A stretch of 64,000 nucleotides of DNA. It comes from Oscillospiraceae bacterium. GTDB taxonomy: Bacteria > Bacillota > Clostridia > Oscillospirales > Ruminococcaceae. Under the pieces are notes generated by a model, which did no database searches, was not told where the DNA came from, and saw nothing but the letters and a program-made list of their open reading frames with translations. Shown here piece after piece: positions 24,013 to 33,265 of the stretch. The translations under genes and the position numbers were made by a program. Every line of letters begins with the position of its first letter. The first letter of the stretch is position 1. The DNA lies in the NCBI GenBank assembly GCA_017461565.1, contig JAFTXQ010000014.1:62001-126000 (forward strand). Reading direction: 5' to 3'.

Positions 24013-24867
24013 ATGAACATAGCAGTAATCGGTCTTGGTCTTATCGGCGGCTCTATATGCAAGGCGCTGAAGGCTAACACATTTCATCATATCATGGGTA
24101 TAGACAAGGATCCGGAGACGCTCCGCAAGGCGCTGGAGCAGGGCGCTATCGACGAGGTTATTGATGAGAGCCGTCTTGGCGAGGCTAACCTCACTATTGT
24201 TGCACTGTATCCCATTCCCACTATTGAGATCATAAAGCGCAACGCTGATAACTTCCGCAAGGGAAGCATCGTTATCGATGTGTGCGGCGTAAAGAGCTAT
24301 ATCGTCAACGCCTGCACGCCTGTGCTGGCAGAGCGTGACGTTATATTCATCGGTACACATCCCATGGCAGGAACCGAAAACTCGGGCTTTGACTACGCCA
24401 CCGCCGATCTCTTTGCAAAGGCCAGCTACATCCTTACTCCCACTGAAATCACACCGCAGATCGCAATTGATCTTGTGTCTACTCTCGGTGCGTGCATGGG
24501 CTTCGGACAGGTGGTCATTGCAACTCCCGAACAGCATGACGCAAATATCGCATACACCTCTCAGCTGGCACACGTTGTTTCAAATGCTTATGTCAAAAGC
24601 CCATCGCTGTTCAGAGCGGATGGCTTTTCGGCTGGCAGCTTCCTTGATCTCACACGTGTTGCAAAGCTCAATGAGGAGATGTGGTCGAGCCTGTTCCTGT
24701 GCAATAAAGACGCACTGCTGTTTGAGATCGACAACATAATAAAGAGCCTTGAGGAATACCGTGATGCCATGCTGAACGATGACATGGACAAGCTCCGTGA
24801 TATCCTGAGAATAGGACGTGAAAGAAAGGAAAAGAGCATGGAATACTACGGACAGGAGCGTAAATAA
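24013..24867 (+). CDS. tyrA: Prephenate dehydrogenase TyrA
   Basis: TyrA oxidatively decarboxylates prephenate to 4-hydroxyphenylpyruvate for tyrosine synthesis. The 284 residues include the NAD(P) Rossmann motif GLGLIGGS (7-14), the VDVCGVKSYI segment, the catalytic GTHPMAGTENSG stretch near 115-126 and the HDANIAYTSQLAHVVSNAY helix. There is no chorismate mutase or ACT domain, so feedback control by a fused domain is not expected. The stop overlaps the next start by one base (TAATG). No other aromatic pathway gene is near. Confidence 0.93.
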   Translation: MNIAVIGLGLIGGSICKALKANTFHHIMGIDKDPETLRKALEQGAIDEVIDESRLGEANLTIVALYPIPTIEIIKRNADNFRKGSIVIDVCGVKSYIVNACTPVLAERDVIFIGTHPMAGTENSGFDYATADLFAKASYILTPTEITPQIAIDLVSTLGACMGFGQVVIATPEQHDANIAYTSQLAHVVSNAYVKSPSLFRADGFSAGSFLDLTRVAKLNEEMWSSLFLCNKDALLFEIDNIIKSLEEYRDAMLNDDMDKLRDILRIGRERKEKSMEYYGQERK

Positions 24868-25424
24868 TGTCCGCAAAGCAGAAGCCCACCATAAGCTATA
24901 TCGTCGCCCTGTGCGGCATCATGAGCGGACTTGCTCTTGTTATGATGTTCTTTCTGAGCATGATACCGTCTTTTGAGTATATAAGTCCCGCTGTTTCGGG
25001 CATACTGATATGGGTGATAAGAGAGCGCCTTGGCGTAAAATATGGCATAATAAGCTATATGGCAGTGGGAATACTTTGTCTGTTCCTTACTCCCAATTAT
25101 GAGGCGAGCCTTATGTATATCTTCCTGCTTGGTTATTACCCCATAGTCAGGGAGTTCCTGATGAAGCTGCCGACTGCTGTGCTTCGGTTAGCTGTAAAGC
25201 TTGCAGTATATGCCGCAGCTGCGATAGTCTGCTACTGGCTGCTGATAAATATGTTCAACATGACGCAGCTGCTTGAGGATATGGGCGAGTTCGGTGAATA
25301 CGGTCCGTGGATACTTCTGGCGATGGGGGCTGCGGCTTTCGTGCTGTACGACCTGTTTCTGGGACTGTTCAGGCCATTCTATGAGCAGGTGCTTAAGCCT
25401 AAGATACAGAGAAGAATGAAATAA
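24867..25424 (+). CDS. Multi-pass membrane protein, function unknown
   Basis: A 185-residue protein with five or six membrane helices, separated by short loops, and a basic C-terminus (KPKIQRRMK). The layout resembles small ECF-type substrate-binding (S) components, and the loops contain no enzyme motif; this is only a resemblance by eye. It overlaps tyrA by one base and so is translationally coupled to it. pepF follows 33 bases later with its own ribosome-binding site and may be in the same operon. Confidence 0.72.
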   Translation: MSAKQKPTISYIVALCGIMSGLALVMMFFLSMIPSFEYISPAVSGILIWVIRERLGVKYGIISYMAVGILCLFLTPNYEASLMYIFLLGYYPIVREFLMKLPTAVLRLAVKLAVYAAAAIVCYWLLINMFNMTQLLEDMGEFGEYGPWILLAMGAAAFVLYDLFLGLFRPFYEQVLKPKIQRRMK

Positions 25425-25456
25425 AATATTGATATTACACTACAAAGGAGAACGAA

Positions 25457-27256
25457 ATGGCTGATAGAATTCCTCAGCGCAGCGAAGTGGCTGCTGAGTA
25501 TAAGTGGAAAATAAACGATATCTACGCTACCGATGAAGCGTGGGAGCAGGACTGCACAAAAGCTCAGGCTGCGGCCGAGGTCATCGCAGAATATAAAGGC
25601 AAGCTGTGCAGCAGTGCAGCCGATCTGCTTGCGTATATGCGCTATGATGACGAGCTTACAGTTATGCTTGAAAATCTCATCAACTATGCACAGAGAAAGA
25701 GTGACGAGGATACCCGTGACGCACGTTATCAGGATATGGTTAGCCGCATCGAAACAGTGCTTGTTTCTCTTGCAGGCGCTTCCGCCTTTGTTACTCCCGA
25801 GATACTCTCCATCCCTGATGAAACACTGGAGCAGTTCTACAAAGACTGTCCCGATATGGAGCTGTACCGTCGTTGTCTGGATAGAGTGCGCCTTAAGAGA
25901 GAACATATCCTCTCCGAAAACGAGGAGAAGATCATGGCACTGACAGGCGAGATGACAAACAGTCCAGATACCATCTTCTCCATGTTCAACGATGCCGATC
26001 TTAAATTCCCCGATGCTGTTGACGCTGACGGAAATGCGCATCAGGTGACACACGGCAGCTTTATTCCGCTTATGCAGAGCAGTGACAGGGTACTCAGAAA
26101 ATCCGCATTTGAGTCGCTGTATCATGTATATGAGGCTTATAAGAACACCTCGGCGGCTATTCTCGCATCCCAGACTAAGTGCCTCAGCTTCCGTGCAAGG
26201 GCAAGGAGATACGAATCCACTCTAGAAGCCGCTCTCAGCGGAAACGAGGTCCCTGTGCAGGTATACAAGCAGCTTATCGAGTCTGTACATGAAAATATGC
26301 CCTATATGCACCGCTATGTTAAGCTGAGAAAGAAGCTGCTCGGAGTGGAGGAGCTTCATGCTTACGACCTTTACTGTCCTATCGTATCCGATGTGGATTT
26401 TGAGATACCTTTCGAGCAGGCCAAGCAGGAGGTGTACGATTCTCTTGCGCCTATGGGTGAGGAGTATCGTGCTATCCTGAAAAAAGGCTATGACGAGGGT
26501 TGGATAGATGTTTACGAAAATGAGGGCAAGCGCAGCGGTGCTTACTCTGCAGGGGCAAGAGTTCATCCCTTTGTACTGCTCAATCATAAGGACACGCTCA
26601 ACTGTGAGTTCACTCTTGCTCATGAGATGGGTCACGCTATCCACTCCTATCTCTCAAATACAACTCAGCCAGTATGCTATGCGGATTATGTGATCTTCGT
26701 TGCGGAAGTGGCTTCCACCTGCAACGAGAGCCTGCTGATGCAGCACCTGCTTAAGACCACCACTGACAAAAAGCGCAGGGCGTATCTGATAAACTATTTC
26801 CTTGAGCAATTCAGAACTACCCTCTACCGTCAGACGATGTTTGCAGAATTCGAGCTTGCCATCAACGAGATGACAGAGCGTGGCGAGAGTCTTACGGCCG
26901 ATACTCTCTGTGCGCTGTACAGAAAGCTTAACCTTGAATATTACGGCGAGGACATCATTATTGACAGCGAGCTTGACATGGAGTGGGCACGTATCCCTCA
27001 TTTCTATTATAATTACTATGTTTATCAGTACGCAACAGGCTTCTCTGCGGCTATCGCACTGTCGCAGCGTATCCTGAACGAGGGTGAAGCTGCCGTCAAG
27101 GACTATATCGGTTTCTTAAGCGGCGGATGCTCTGCTGACCCAATTACCCTGCTTAAGGGTGCAGGCGTTGATATGACCACCGCAAAGCCTGTGAATGACG
27201 CTCTGAAGCTTTTCAATGAGCTTCTGGACGAGATGGAAGAGCTGGTTGAAGAGTGA
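25457..27256 (+). CDS. pepF: Oligoendopeptidase F (M3B family)
   Basis: This cytoplasmic zinc metallopeptidase cleaves short peptides. At 599 residues it has the usual length. The zinc motif is H389-E-M-G-H393 in LAHEMGHAIHSYL, followed by the EVASTCNESLL segment that supplies the third ligand. The N-terminal region RSEVAAEYKWKINDIYATDEAW is the standard PepF opening. The ATG is preceded by AAAGGAGAACG. It overlaps the next gene by a shared TGATG. Confidence 0.96.
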   Translation: MADRIPQRSEVAAEYKWKINDIYATDEAWEQDCTKAQAAAEVIAEYKGKLCSSAADLLAYMRYDDELTVMLENLINYAQRKSDEDTRDARYQDMVSRIETVLVSLAGASAFVTPEILSIPDETLEQFYKDCPDMELYRRCLDRVRLKREHILSENEEKIMALTGEMTNSPDTIFSMFNDADLKFPDAVDADGNAHQVTHGSFIPLMQSSDRVLRKSAFESLYHVYEAYKNTSAAILASQTKCLSFRARARRYESTLEAALSGNEVPVQVYKQLIESVHENMPYMHRYVKLRKKLLGVEELHAYDLYCPIVSDVDFEIPFEQAKQEVYDSLAPMGEEYRAILKKGYDEGWIDVYENEGKRSGAYSAGARVHPFVLLNHKDTLNCEFTLAHEMGHAIHSYLSNTTQPVCYADYVIFVAEVASTCNESLLMQHLLKTTTDKKRRAYLINYFLEQFRTTLYRQTMFAEFELAINEMTERGESLTADTLCALYRKLNLEYYGEDIIIDSELDMEWARIPHFYYNYYVYQYATGFSAAIALSQRILNEGEAAVKDYIGFLSGGCSADPITLLKGAGVDMTTAKPVNDALKLFNELLDEMEELVEE

Positions 27257-28317
27257 TGCAGGTATCAGTTCCTTCTATTGTTGTTCCTGATGGATTTTGC
27301 CTTCTGGATAGCTCACTAAGATGTGTAAGAAGCTGTGAAGGCGTGCCGCTTACTGAAGGAGATACCCTTACAGATATGCTGCATGAGCCGCCGCAACTTC
27401 CGTTGGAGTGCCGTTACGATGGTACAGTCACAATAAACGGTGTTTTTTATTGTGTGCGTATATTTCCACTGCAAGCAAGCAGCCATTGTCTCTGCGAGAT
27501 ACTCAGCAGCACTGATATATCGGAGATGTCAACACGGACTGACAGTGCTGCAAACATTCTGCCATCGCTGAACGCTGTCAAGTTTTCTGTAAGCAATATG
27601 CGACATGATATCAATGTGCTTAAAATGCATGGTTCCTCTGATATTAATATTTCAGGAAGTATTGAAAGCCTTGATAATAATCTGATGCGTATAGAACTGC
27701 TTACTTCGAATTTTACCGAGCTGTACAGTATGAAATATATCCCTGCAAGGAAGGTGCTTTTCGATGTTTCGGAGCTTTGCAGAAAGCTTACGTTGCGGTG
27801 TAATACAGTGCTGTCGCAGTGTGACAGATGTATAAGCTATATTGAAGGCTTTGAAAAGCTGTATGTGCGTGCTGACAGCCGTCGTGCGGTAGTGGCGCTT
27901 GTAAATGCTGTGCAGAATGCGCTTATGTATTCTCCGTTTGACAGCGTACCGCAGCTTGCGGTCTACTCTGAAAATGATGGCAGAACGAAAAATGTAGTGA
28001 TACGCCTTGAGAATGATAACGCATTGTATACGGGCACAGAGTCCGACAATACTGAGGAGCTTGATTTCTGTTCACAGCGTGACGGTCTGGGATTGCTGAC
28101 GATAAAATGCTTTGCACAGCTTGCGGGCGGCAAGATCAAATTCAACAGCAAAGGACACAGGACCGTTCTTACTCTTACATTGCCTATGGCCGATATGGAT
28201 GAGATACATAATTATAGGCTTGAAAAGCTGTCCGATATGGATTGCTGTGATGATATCTTTGATACCGTAGAACAGCGTATGATGGAAGTGGTGCATCTTT
28301 TTAATTGCGCACAATAA
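27256..28317 (+). CDS. Degenerate histidine-kinase-like protein
   Basis: A 353-residue soluble protein from ATG 27256, coupled to pepF by TGATG (a GTG three bases earlier is also in frame). The N-terminal 100 residues look like a small sensory (PAS-like) region rich in cysteine. A segment SVSNMRHDINVLKM (near 114-127) resembles a dimerisation helix with a histidine, though not a classical H-box. The C-terminal half resembles a GHKL ATPase: NAVQNALMYSP as the N-box and RDGLGLLTIKCFAQLAGG as the glycine-rich box, with a poor D-box. A classical two-component pair follows 82 bases downstream, so it may modulate that pair. Whether it binds ATP is unknown. Confidence 0.65.
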   Translation: MQVSVPSIVVPDGFCLLDSSLRCVRSCEGVPLTEGDTLTDMLHEPPQLPLECRYDGTVTINGVFYCVRIFPLQASSHCLCEILSSTDISEMSTRTDSAANILPSLNAVKFSVSNMRHDINVLKMHGSSDINISGSIESLDNNLMRIELLTSNFTELYSMKYIPARKVLFDVSELCRKLTLRCNTVLSQCDRCISYIEGFEKLYVRADSRRAVVALVNAVQNALMYSPFDSVPQLAVYSENDGRTKNVVIRLENDNALYTGTESDNTEELDFCSQRDGLGLLTIKCFAQLAGGKIKFNSKGHRTVLTLTLPMADMDEIHNYRLEKLSDMDCCDDIFDTVEQRMMEVVHLFNCAQ

Positions 28318-28398
28318 ACATTCAGTCTGTTGTCACATATTCATCATATTTTCAAGCTAGAATGATTATACACGATAACTTTATACAGGAGCGATAAG

Positions 28399-29073
28399 AT
28401 GTACAGGATACTTGTTGTTGACGATGAAGCGCATATCCGTGAGGTGATAAGGGAATACGCCGAGTTTGAAGGCCATACCGTGGATGAGGCATGCGACGGT
28501 ATGCAGGCTGTGGAGATGGCAAAGGTCTCTGACTATGATATCATTATAATGGATGTGATGATGCCTAAGCTGGATGGGTATTCCGCCTGCAAGGAGATAC
28601 GTAAGCTTAAAAATACTCCGGTGCTTATGCTTTCCGCACGTGGTGAGGAGTACGACAAGCTGTTCGGATTTGAGCTAGGTGTTGATGATTACGTTGTAAA
28701 ACCGTTTTCGCCGAAGGAGCTTCTGGCACGCATAAATGCTATCGTCAAGCGAAATAACGCAGGTACTCCTGCTGAAAATGCCGAGATGATAAGATTTGAG
28801 GGCCTTGAGATAAACTTCACTTCACGTGATGTTTATGTGGACGGGGAAAAAGCTAACCTCACTCCCAAGGAGTATGATCTGTTGTTCTATCTGGTTCGTA
28901 ATAAGAACATCGCACTCACCAGAAATCGTCTGCTGGAGGAGGTATGGGGCTACGACTTCTTCGGAGATGACCGCACGATAGATACTCATATCAAGATGCT
29001 GAGAAACAACCTTGGTGTTTATCGCAAGTTTATCGTGACGCTACGTGGCATGGGATATAAATTCGAGGTGTGA
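28399..29073 (+). CDS. OmpR-family response regulator
   Basis: 224 residues: a receiver domain (1-115) with acidic residues D8, D9, phospho-acceptor D52 (IIIMDVMMPKLDG) and the conserved Lys in VVKPFSP, then a winged-helix DNA-binding domain (about 128-224) with the LTPKEYDLL and RTIDTHIKMLRNN segments. It is paired with the kinase gene immediately downstream, 1 base apart. The target genes and signal are not visible from the sequence. Confidence 0.93.
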   Translation: MYRILVVDDEAHIREVIREYAEFEGHTVDEACDGMQAVEMAKVSDYDIIIMDVMMPKLDGYSACKEIRKLKNTPVLMLSARGEEYDKLFGFELGVDDYVVKPFSPKELLARINAIVKRNNAGTPAENAEMIRFEGLEINFTSRDVYVDGEKANLTPKEYDLLFYLVRNKNIALTRNRLLEEVWGYDFFGDDRTIDTHIKMLRNNLGVYRKFIVTLRGMGYKFEV

Positions 29074-29074
29074 T

Positions 29075-30541
29075 ATGGGCTTCTTCAGAAGCATAAAATT
29101 TCAGATATGGCTGCGTTTTGAGATGGTCGTCGCAGCCATATTGGCGTTTATCTATATTTTTCTTATTCTCCTATTCCCGATGTTTTACGAATGGATGAAG
29201 GTGGAGGAGATAGGACGTGCACTTGTCACGATACAAAGCAGCTGGTATGATGATGACATCAAGGACGTTATTGAAATAACCTCGCTCAGCAATAAGATGC
29301 ACATTGAGATATACTTTCCGCAGACAGGCGGAACTTATGTCCTGCCTAATATGGGAGGAGGTCTGTCAATTCAGAATATTCCAAAGTCGGGTTATCAGCA
29401 GGAGGTGCAGGACTCGCCTTCGGGTATAATATATCGCCGGTTTCGTGACGAGCGTGAGAACAATTCCATACTTATGGTCTGTTCGTATCTCGGAAACAGC
29501 AGGGAGCGCCCTGACGGTTATATTTTTATATGCACTTATCTTCAGCCTCTTGGTTCCACGCTGACTATATTCCACAGGCAGTTTGCTTTTGTGACGGTGA
29601 TCACGGTTATCCTGACTACGCTTATCTCGCTTGTTTTTGCGTACAGAACGTCAGAGCCGATCATTCGTATGAGCAAGGCGGCGAAAACTCTTCCGCAGGG
29701 TAAATTTGACGGATCGACAGGCTCAGACAGCTTTGAGGAGCTTAAGCAGCTCTCGGAGACGCTGGAGCAGGCGGCAAAGGAGATAGCACGCTCCGATGAT
29801 CTGCGCCGTGAGCTTACAGCAAACATTTCGCATGATCTGCGTACTCCTCTTACGATGATAAAGGCGTATGCCGAGATGATTCGGGATCTTTCGGGTGACG
29901 ATCCTGTAAAACGTGAGCGGCATCTGAAAATAATCATTGACGAAACAGACAGGCTGTCTTCGCTTGTGAATGATATCCTTGATCTTTCAAAGCTCCAGGC
30001 GGGAGTTGCTGAAATGAACATCGAGAAGTTCAATTTTGCCGACCGTCTGAACGGAGTGGTGTCACGCTTTGATATACTGAGAGAAAACGACGGCGTAAAC
30101 ATAGAGCTTAATGCCGGGGCAAGCATCCTTATTGAAGCCGATCCCGTAAAGCTGGAGCAGGTAGTGTACAATCTCATCAACAATGCAGTAACTTATACGG
30201 GCGATGACAACACTGTTATCATACGGCTGTATCGCACAACCGACCGCACTGTGCGTTTTGAAGTAACAGACCACGGCGACGGTATCGCACCAGAAGCGCT
30301 GCCTTATATCTGGGACAGGTACTACAAGGTCAGCGATCGCAGTAAGACCCATAAGCGTGCAAAAATGGGAAGCGGTATCGGACTTTCAATAGTTAAGAGC
30401 ATCCTTGAGGCACATGATTTCAGATATGGAGTGAGCAGCGAGGTGGGTAAGGGAAGTACCTTCTGGTTTGAGGCACCTGATCCTCTTGCGCCGCCAGAAG
30501 AGCCTGCGGCAAAGGCAGGAAGGACGCACAAACAGCGTTGA
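29075..30541 (+). CDS. Membrane sensor histidine kinase with HAMP domain
   Basis: 488 residues from ATG 29075. Two membrane spans (about 15-37 and 170-190) enclose an extracytoplasmic sensor of about 130 residues. HAMP (about 192-245), HisKA with NISHDLRTPLTMI (H253) and a HATPase domain (N-box NLINNAVTY, DHGDGIAPEAL, GSGIGLSIVKSILEAH) follow. The tail after 470 is Ala, Pro and Lys-rich. A start at 29045 overlapping the regulator is in frame, but ATG 29075 follows GAGGTG. It is cognate to the regulator upstream. Confidence 0.93.
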   Translation: MGFFRSIKFQIWLRFEMVVAAILAFIYIFLILLFPMFYEWMKVEEIGRALVTIQSSWYDDDIKDVIEITSLSNKMHIEIYFPQTGGTYVLPNMGGGLSIQNIPKSGYQQEVQDSPSGIIYRRFRDERENNSILMVCSYLGNSRERPDGYIFICTYLQPLGSTLTIFHRQFAFVTVITVILTTLISLVFAYRTSEPIIRMSKAAKTLPQGKFDGSTGSDSFEELKQLSETLEQAAKEIARSDDLRRELTANISHDLRTPLTMIKAYAEMIRDLSGDDPVKRERHLKIIIDETDRLSSLVNDILDLSKLQAGVAEMNIEKFNFADRLNGVVSRFDILRENDGVNIELNAGASILIEADPVKLEQVVYNLINNAVTYTGDDNTVIIRLYRTTDRTVRFEVTDHGDGIAPEALPYIWDRYYKVSDRSKTHKRAKMGSGIGLSIVKSILEAHDFRYGVSSEVGKGSTFWFEAPDPLAPPEEPAAKAGRTHKQR

Positions 30542-30552
30542 ACGGATAAAAT

Positions 30553-30612
30553 AAGCCTGAGAGATGATATGCATACGACCATTGTATGTGTATCAGCTCT
30601 CAGGCTTTTGTT
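30553..30612. terminator. Bidirectional terminator between the kinase gene and spoIIP
   Basis: An 11-bp outer stem AAGCCTGAGAG with CTCTCAGGCTT and an inner partly paired arm, flanked by T on one side and A on the other, between two convergent genes. Confidence 0.85.
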
Positions 30613-30613
30613 A

Positions 30614-31822
30614 TTATTCTGATAATTCAGTCAGCGCAGCAGCCATGCTTTCGCCGAGCAGCTCAGCTGTGTACAGGGCTTCGTCAAGTGAGTTTGCGTA
30701 GCTTCCGACCTCAATAAGCAGTGAGCCTGTTGTGATGTGCTGATTATAGTTGCGGTAATCGAACAGCACAGCCTTTGCAAGTCCAGGATACATAAGCTCA
30801 GCCGAGTTTTGGATCAGCGCTGCAAGCTTGAAATTCTCCATATAGTTAGGCATATTAAAGCGCCCATCGTCACAGCCTGCGATTATCATGAACTGTGCGG
30901 CGCTTTTTCCGTTGATCTCAGCGTGAGGAGCAATACGGTTCCCATAAGAATCCGCCATGGCGTCACGGTGCAGATCGATCACGACCTTTATGGACGGATA
31001 CTGTTCAAGTATCTCACGTATTGTCTCTTCACTGCGGTCGTAGGATCCTGTGTAAGACGGATAGTCGTGCAGTGTGCCGTCATGTACCACTGAAATCCCG
31101 TTTTCTGCCAGACTATGTGCGAGAACTTCTCCTACGGCTATCATATTGTATCCGGGATCACGTGAGCGACTGGGAAAGCTGCTGTCATAATAATCACGCT
31201 GATATGGTTCATAGCTTTCTGTGGTGTGCGTATGTACTATAAGCACCTGCGGTTCGGCTGAGTCAAGCTGTATATCAAGCTCGGGCAGCTGCGAGGCGGC
31301 AATGAGAAGCGTTTCATCGCTTTCGTCAGTGAGATTTCTCACCTGTGCGCCGCTTTTAAGTGTTATATATTCGCCTGTATTGCTTGGCCCGTAGTGTCGT
31401 CTGATTATGCTGCCGTTGTTGGTGCCTTCAGCTGTGCGGTCTGTTTCGTCATTGAATTCAACGATGTTCTGAGAGATAACGAACGCATCAGCTTCGGATT
31501 TCATTGTTTCAGCAGCTTCTTCTGTATGTACAGACTCGATGGTCTCAGCTGTCTCAGCCGTTTCGGGCGGAGAAACTTCCTCGGCGGTAAACGCCTCGAT
31601 AGTCTCATAAGCAGGCGCAGGAGCTGTATATGAGAAGTTTTCTTCTGTATTGCTTACAGCTGCTTCGGGCTTGTATGGTATCCCTGCCGATATATAGGCA
31701 GTGGCACGTGTCATCTCGCCTGCTGCCGTCAGCAGTTCTCCTGCCGAAGCGCCTGTGGCGAGCGCTGTTATAGGCATAGTAAGCATAACAGATAAAACAG
31801 GCAACATCTTTTGTATCTTCAT
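30614..31822 (-). CDS. spoIIP: Stage II sporulation protein P (peptidoglycan amidase/endopeptidase)
   Basis: SpoIIP cuts peptidoglycan during engulfment of the forespore, with SpoIID and SpoIIM. The 402 residues contain an N-terminal signal or anchor helix (about 8-28), a Glu/Thr/Ala-rich linker (about 60-130) and the catalytic domain (about 180-400). Catalytic zinc ligand motifs are IVHTHTTESY (H197, H199) and VIDLHRDA (H285), plus the C-terminal LIEVGS stretch. The upstream sequence carries a sigma-E-like promoter. A strong ribosome-binding site ACGGAGG lies before ATG. No other sporulation gene is adjacent. Confidence 0.93.
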   Translation of the reverse strand: MKIQKMLPVLSVMLTMPITALATGASAGELLTAAGEMTRATAYISAGIPYKPEAAVSNTEENFSYTAPAPAYETIEAFTAEEVSPPETAETAETIESVHTEEAAETMKSEADAFVISQNIVEFNDETDRTAEGTNNGSIIRRHYGPSNTGEYITLKSGAQVRNLTDESDETLLIAASQLPELDIQLDSAEPQVLIVHTHTTESYEPYQRDYYDSSFPSRSRDPGYNMIAVGEVLAHSLAENGISVVHDGTLHDYPSYTGSYDRSEETIREILEQYPSIKVVIDLHRDAMADSYGNRIAPHAEINGKSAAQFMIIAGCDDGRFNMPNYMENFKLAALIQNSAELMYPGLAKAVLFDYRNYNQHITTGSLLIEVGSYANSLDEALYTAELLGESMAAALTELSE

Positions 31823-31849
31823 TTTATACCTCCGTAGTGTTTTGTATTA

Positions 31850-31878
31850 TATGTATGCGTGGTTTATTCGAAATATGC
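31850..31878 (-). promoter_or_regulatory. Sigma-E-like promoter of spoIIP
   Basis: On the minus strand GCATATT (31878-31872), a 14-base spacer and CATACATA (31857-31850) lie 28 bases before the spoIIP start. This fits the mother-cell sigma-E consensus (GHATATT, about 14 bases, CATACA-T) with one mismatch at the last base. No good TTGCAA-type promoter is visible here, in contrast to housekeeping genes. Confidence 0.6.
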
Positions 31879-31907
31879 CTCAGGATCACAAAAAAAGAAC
31901 TTCTCTA

Positions 31908-31936
31908 TTGCAAAATCGCATAGTTTGTGATATAAT
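31908..31936 (+). promoter_or_regulatory. Promoter of the flavin reductase-ung operon
   Basis: TTGCAA at 31908-31913, 17-base spacer ending TGA, TATAAT at 31931-31936, 62 bases before the ATG at 31998. Confidence 0.87.
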
Positions 31937-31997
31937 AACCAATGTATATGTATAATGAGAAAATGCGGCGTTTTGTCGCCACGAAAGGAAGAAATAT

Positions 31998-32594
31998 ATG
32001 CAAAAAGTTCAATGGAAGGGCGGCACACTGCTTGCCCCCGTACCTGCGGTGCTGGTATCCTGCGGCACTATGGAGAAGCCTGCCGCAATAACCATCGCTT
32101 GGACAGGAATAATCAACTCTGATCCGCCCAAGACCTACATCTCGGTGCGTCCCAGTCGCAACTCCTATGATATCATTAAGGAGAATAAGGAGTTCGTCAT
32201 CAACATGATGCCATCTTCCTTTGTAAGACAGGTTGATTACTGCGGTATAAAATCGGGAAGGAATGAGGATAAGCTTGCAAAGATGAAGCTTGTTCCTCAG
32301 GAGAGCAACATTGTAAAGGCTCCACAGATTGCGCAGTGCCCTATCTCCCTTGAGTGCAGGGTGACAGACATTCTCCCACAGGGCAGTCATGATATGTTCA
32401 TTGCTGAAATAGTGTCTGTAAACATCAATGAGGACCTCATTGATGCAAAGGGCAGACTTATGATCGAAAAGGCAGGTCTTATGGCCTACGCCCACGGAAC
32501 GTATTTTGCCCTTGGAAAGAAGATAGGAAGCTTTGGATTTTCCGTTAAGCCCAAGCGTGCGAAAAATCCTCACTACAAGAAGAAAAAGAAGTAA
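31998..32594 (+). CDS. Flavin reductase-like domain protein
   Basis: 198 residues matching the flavin reductase-like (FMN-binding split barrel) group: the VSCGTMEKPAAITIAWTG segment, YISVRPSRNSYDII and FVINMMPSSFVRQVDYCGI are typical. Such proteins reduce or bind FMN; the partner enzyme is unknown. The C-terminus is a lysine-rich tail. It precedes ung by 2 bases and shares its promoter. Confidence 0.85.
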   Translation: MQKVQWKGGTLLAPVPAVLVSCGTMEKPAAITIAWTGIINSDPPKTYISVRPSRNSYDIIKENKEFVINMMPSSFVRQVDYCGIKSGRNEDKLAKMKLVPQESNIVKAPQIAQCPISLECRVTDILPQGSHDMFIAEIVSVNINEDLIDAKGRLMIEKAGLMAYAHGTYFALGKKIGSFGFSVKPKRAKNPHYKKKKK

Positions 32595-32596
32595 TT

Positions 32597-33265
32597 ATGG
32601 TACATATAGGAAACGAATGGGACTCGCTGCTTGCAGAGGAGTTCAAAAAGGACTATTATCTGCATTTGAGGGAGTTCCTTAAGGCAGAGTACGGCAGCCG
32701 TAGGATATACCCTCCTATGAATGATATCTTCAACGCCCTGCGCTACACATCGTACAGCGATGTCAAGGCTGTGATACTTGGGCAGGATCCTTATCACGGT
32801 GCAGGACAGGCACACGGCTTGTGCTTTTCTGTAAAGAAAGGAGTCCAGCCGCCGCCATCTCTGCAGAATATCTTCAAGGAGATAAAGGCAGATCTCGGCA
32901 TAGACTCGCCTGCGCACGGAGAGCTTACAAGCTGGGCACAGAACGGCGTGCTGCTTCTGAACACCTCCCTTACTGTAAGAGAGGGGCAGGCAAACAGTCA
33001 CCGTGGGCAGGGATGGGAGACACTCACCGACCGTATCATTGAGCTGTTAAATCAGCGTGAACAGCCGATAGTGTTCATTCTATGGGGCGGTAACGCACGC
33101 TCAAAAGCGAAGCTTATTACAAATAAGAACCACCTTGTTTTACAGTGCGCACACCCCAGTCCGTTGTCTGCGTATAACGGCTTTTTCGGGTGCAGGCATT
33201 TTTCAAAGACCAACGAGTTCCTTGTTACCCATGGAATAAAGCCGATAGATTGGAGACTGCCATGA
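32597..33265 (+). CDS. ung: Uracil-DNA glycosylase, family 1
   Basis: Ung removes uracil from DNA and starts base excision repair. The 222 residues show the water-activating motif GQDPYHGAGQAHG (D64), LLNTSLTVREGQANSH and the DNA-insertion motif HPSPLSA. The stop overlaps the next start (ATGA). Confidence 0.97.
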   Translation: MVHIGNEWDSLLAEEFKKDYYLHLREFLKAEYGSRRIYPPMNDIFNALRYTSYSDVKAVILGQDPYHGAGQAHGLCFSVKKGVQPPPSLQNIFKEIKADLGIDSPAHGELTSWAQNGVLLLNTSLTVREGQANSHRGQGWETLTDRIIELLNQREQPIVFILWGGNARSKAKLITNKNHLVLQCAHPSPLSAYNGFFGCRHFSKTNEFLVTHGIKPIDWRLP

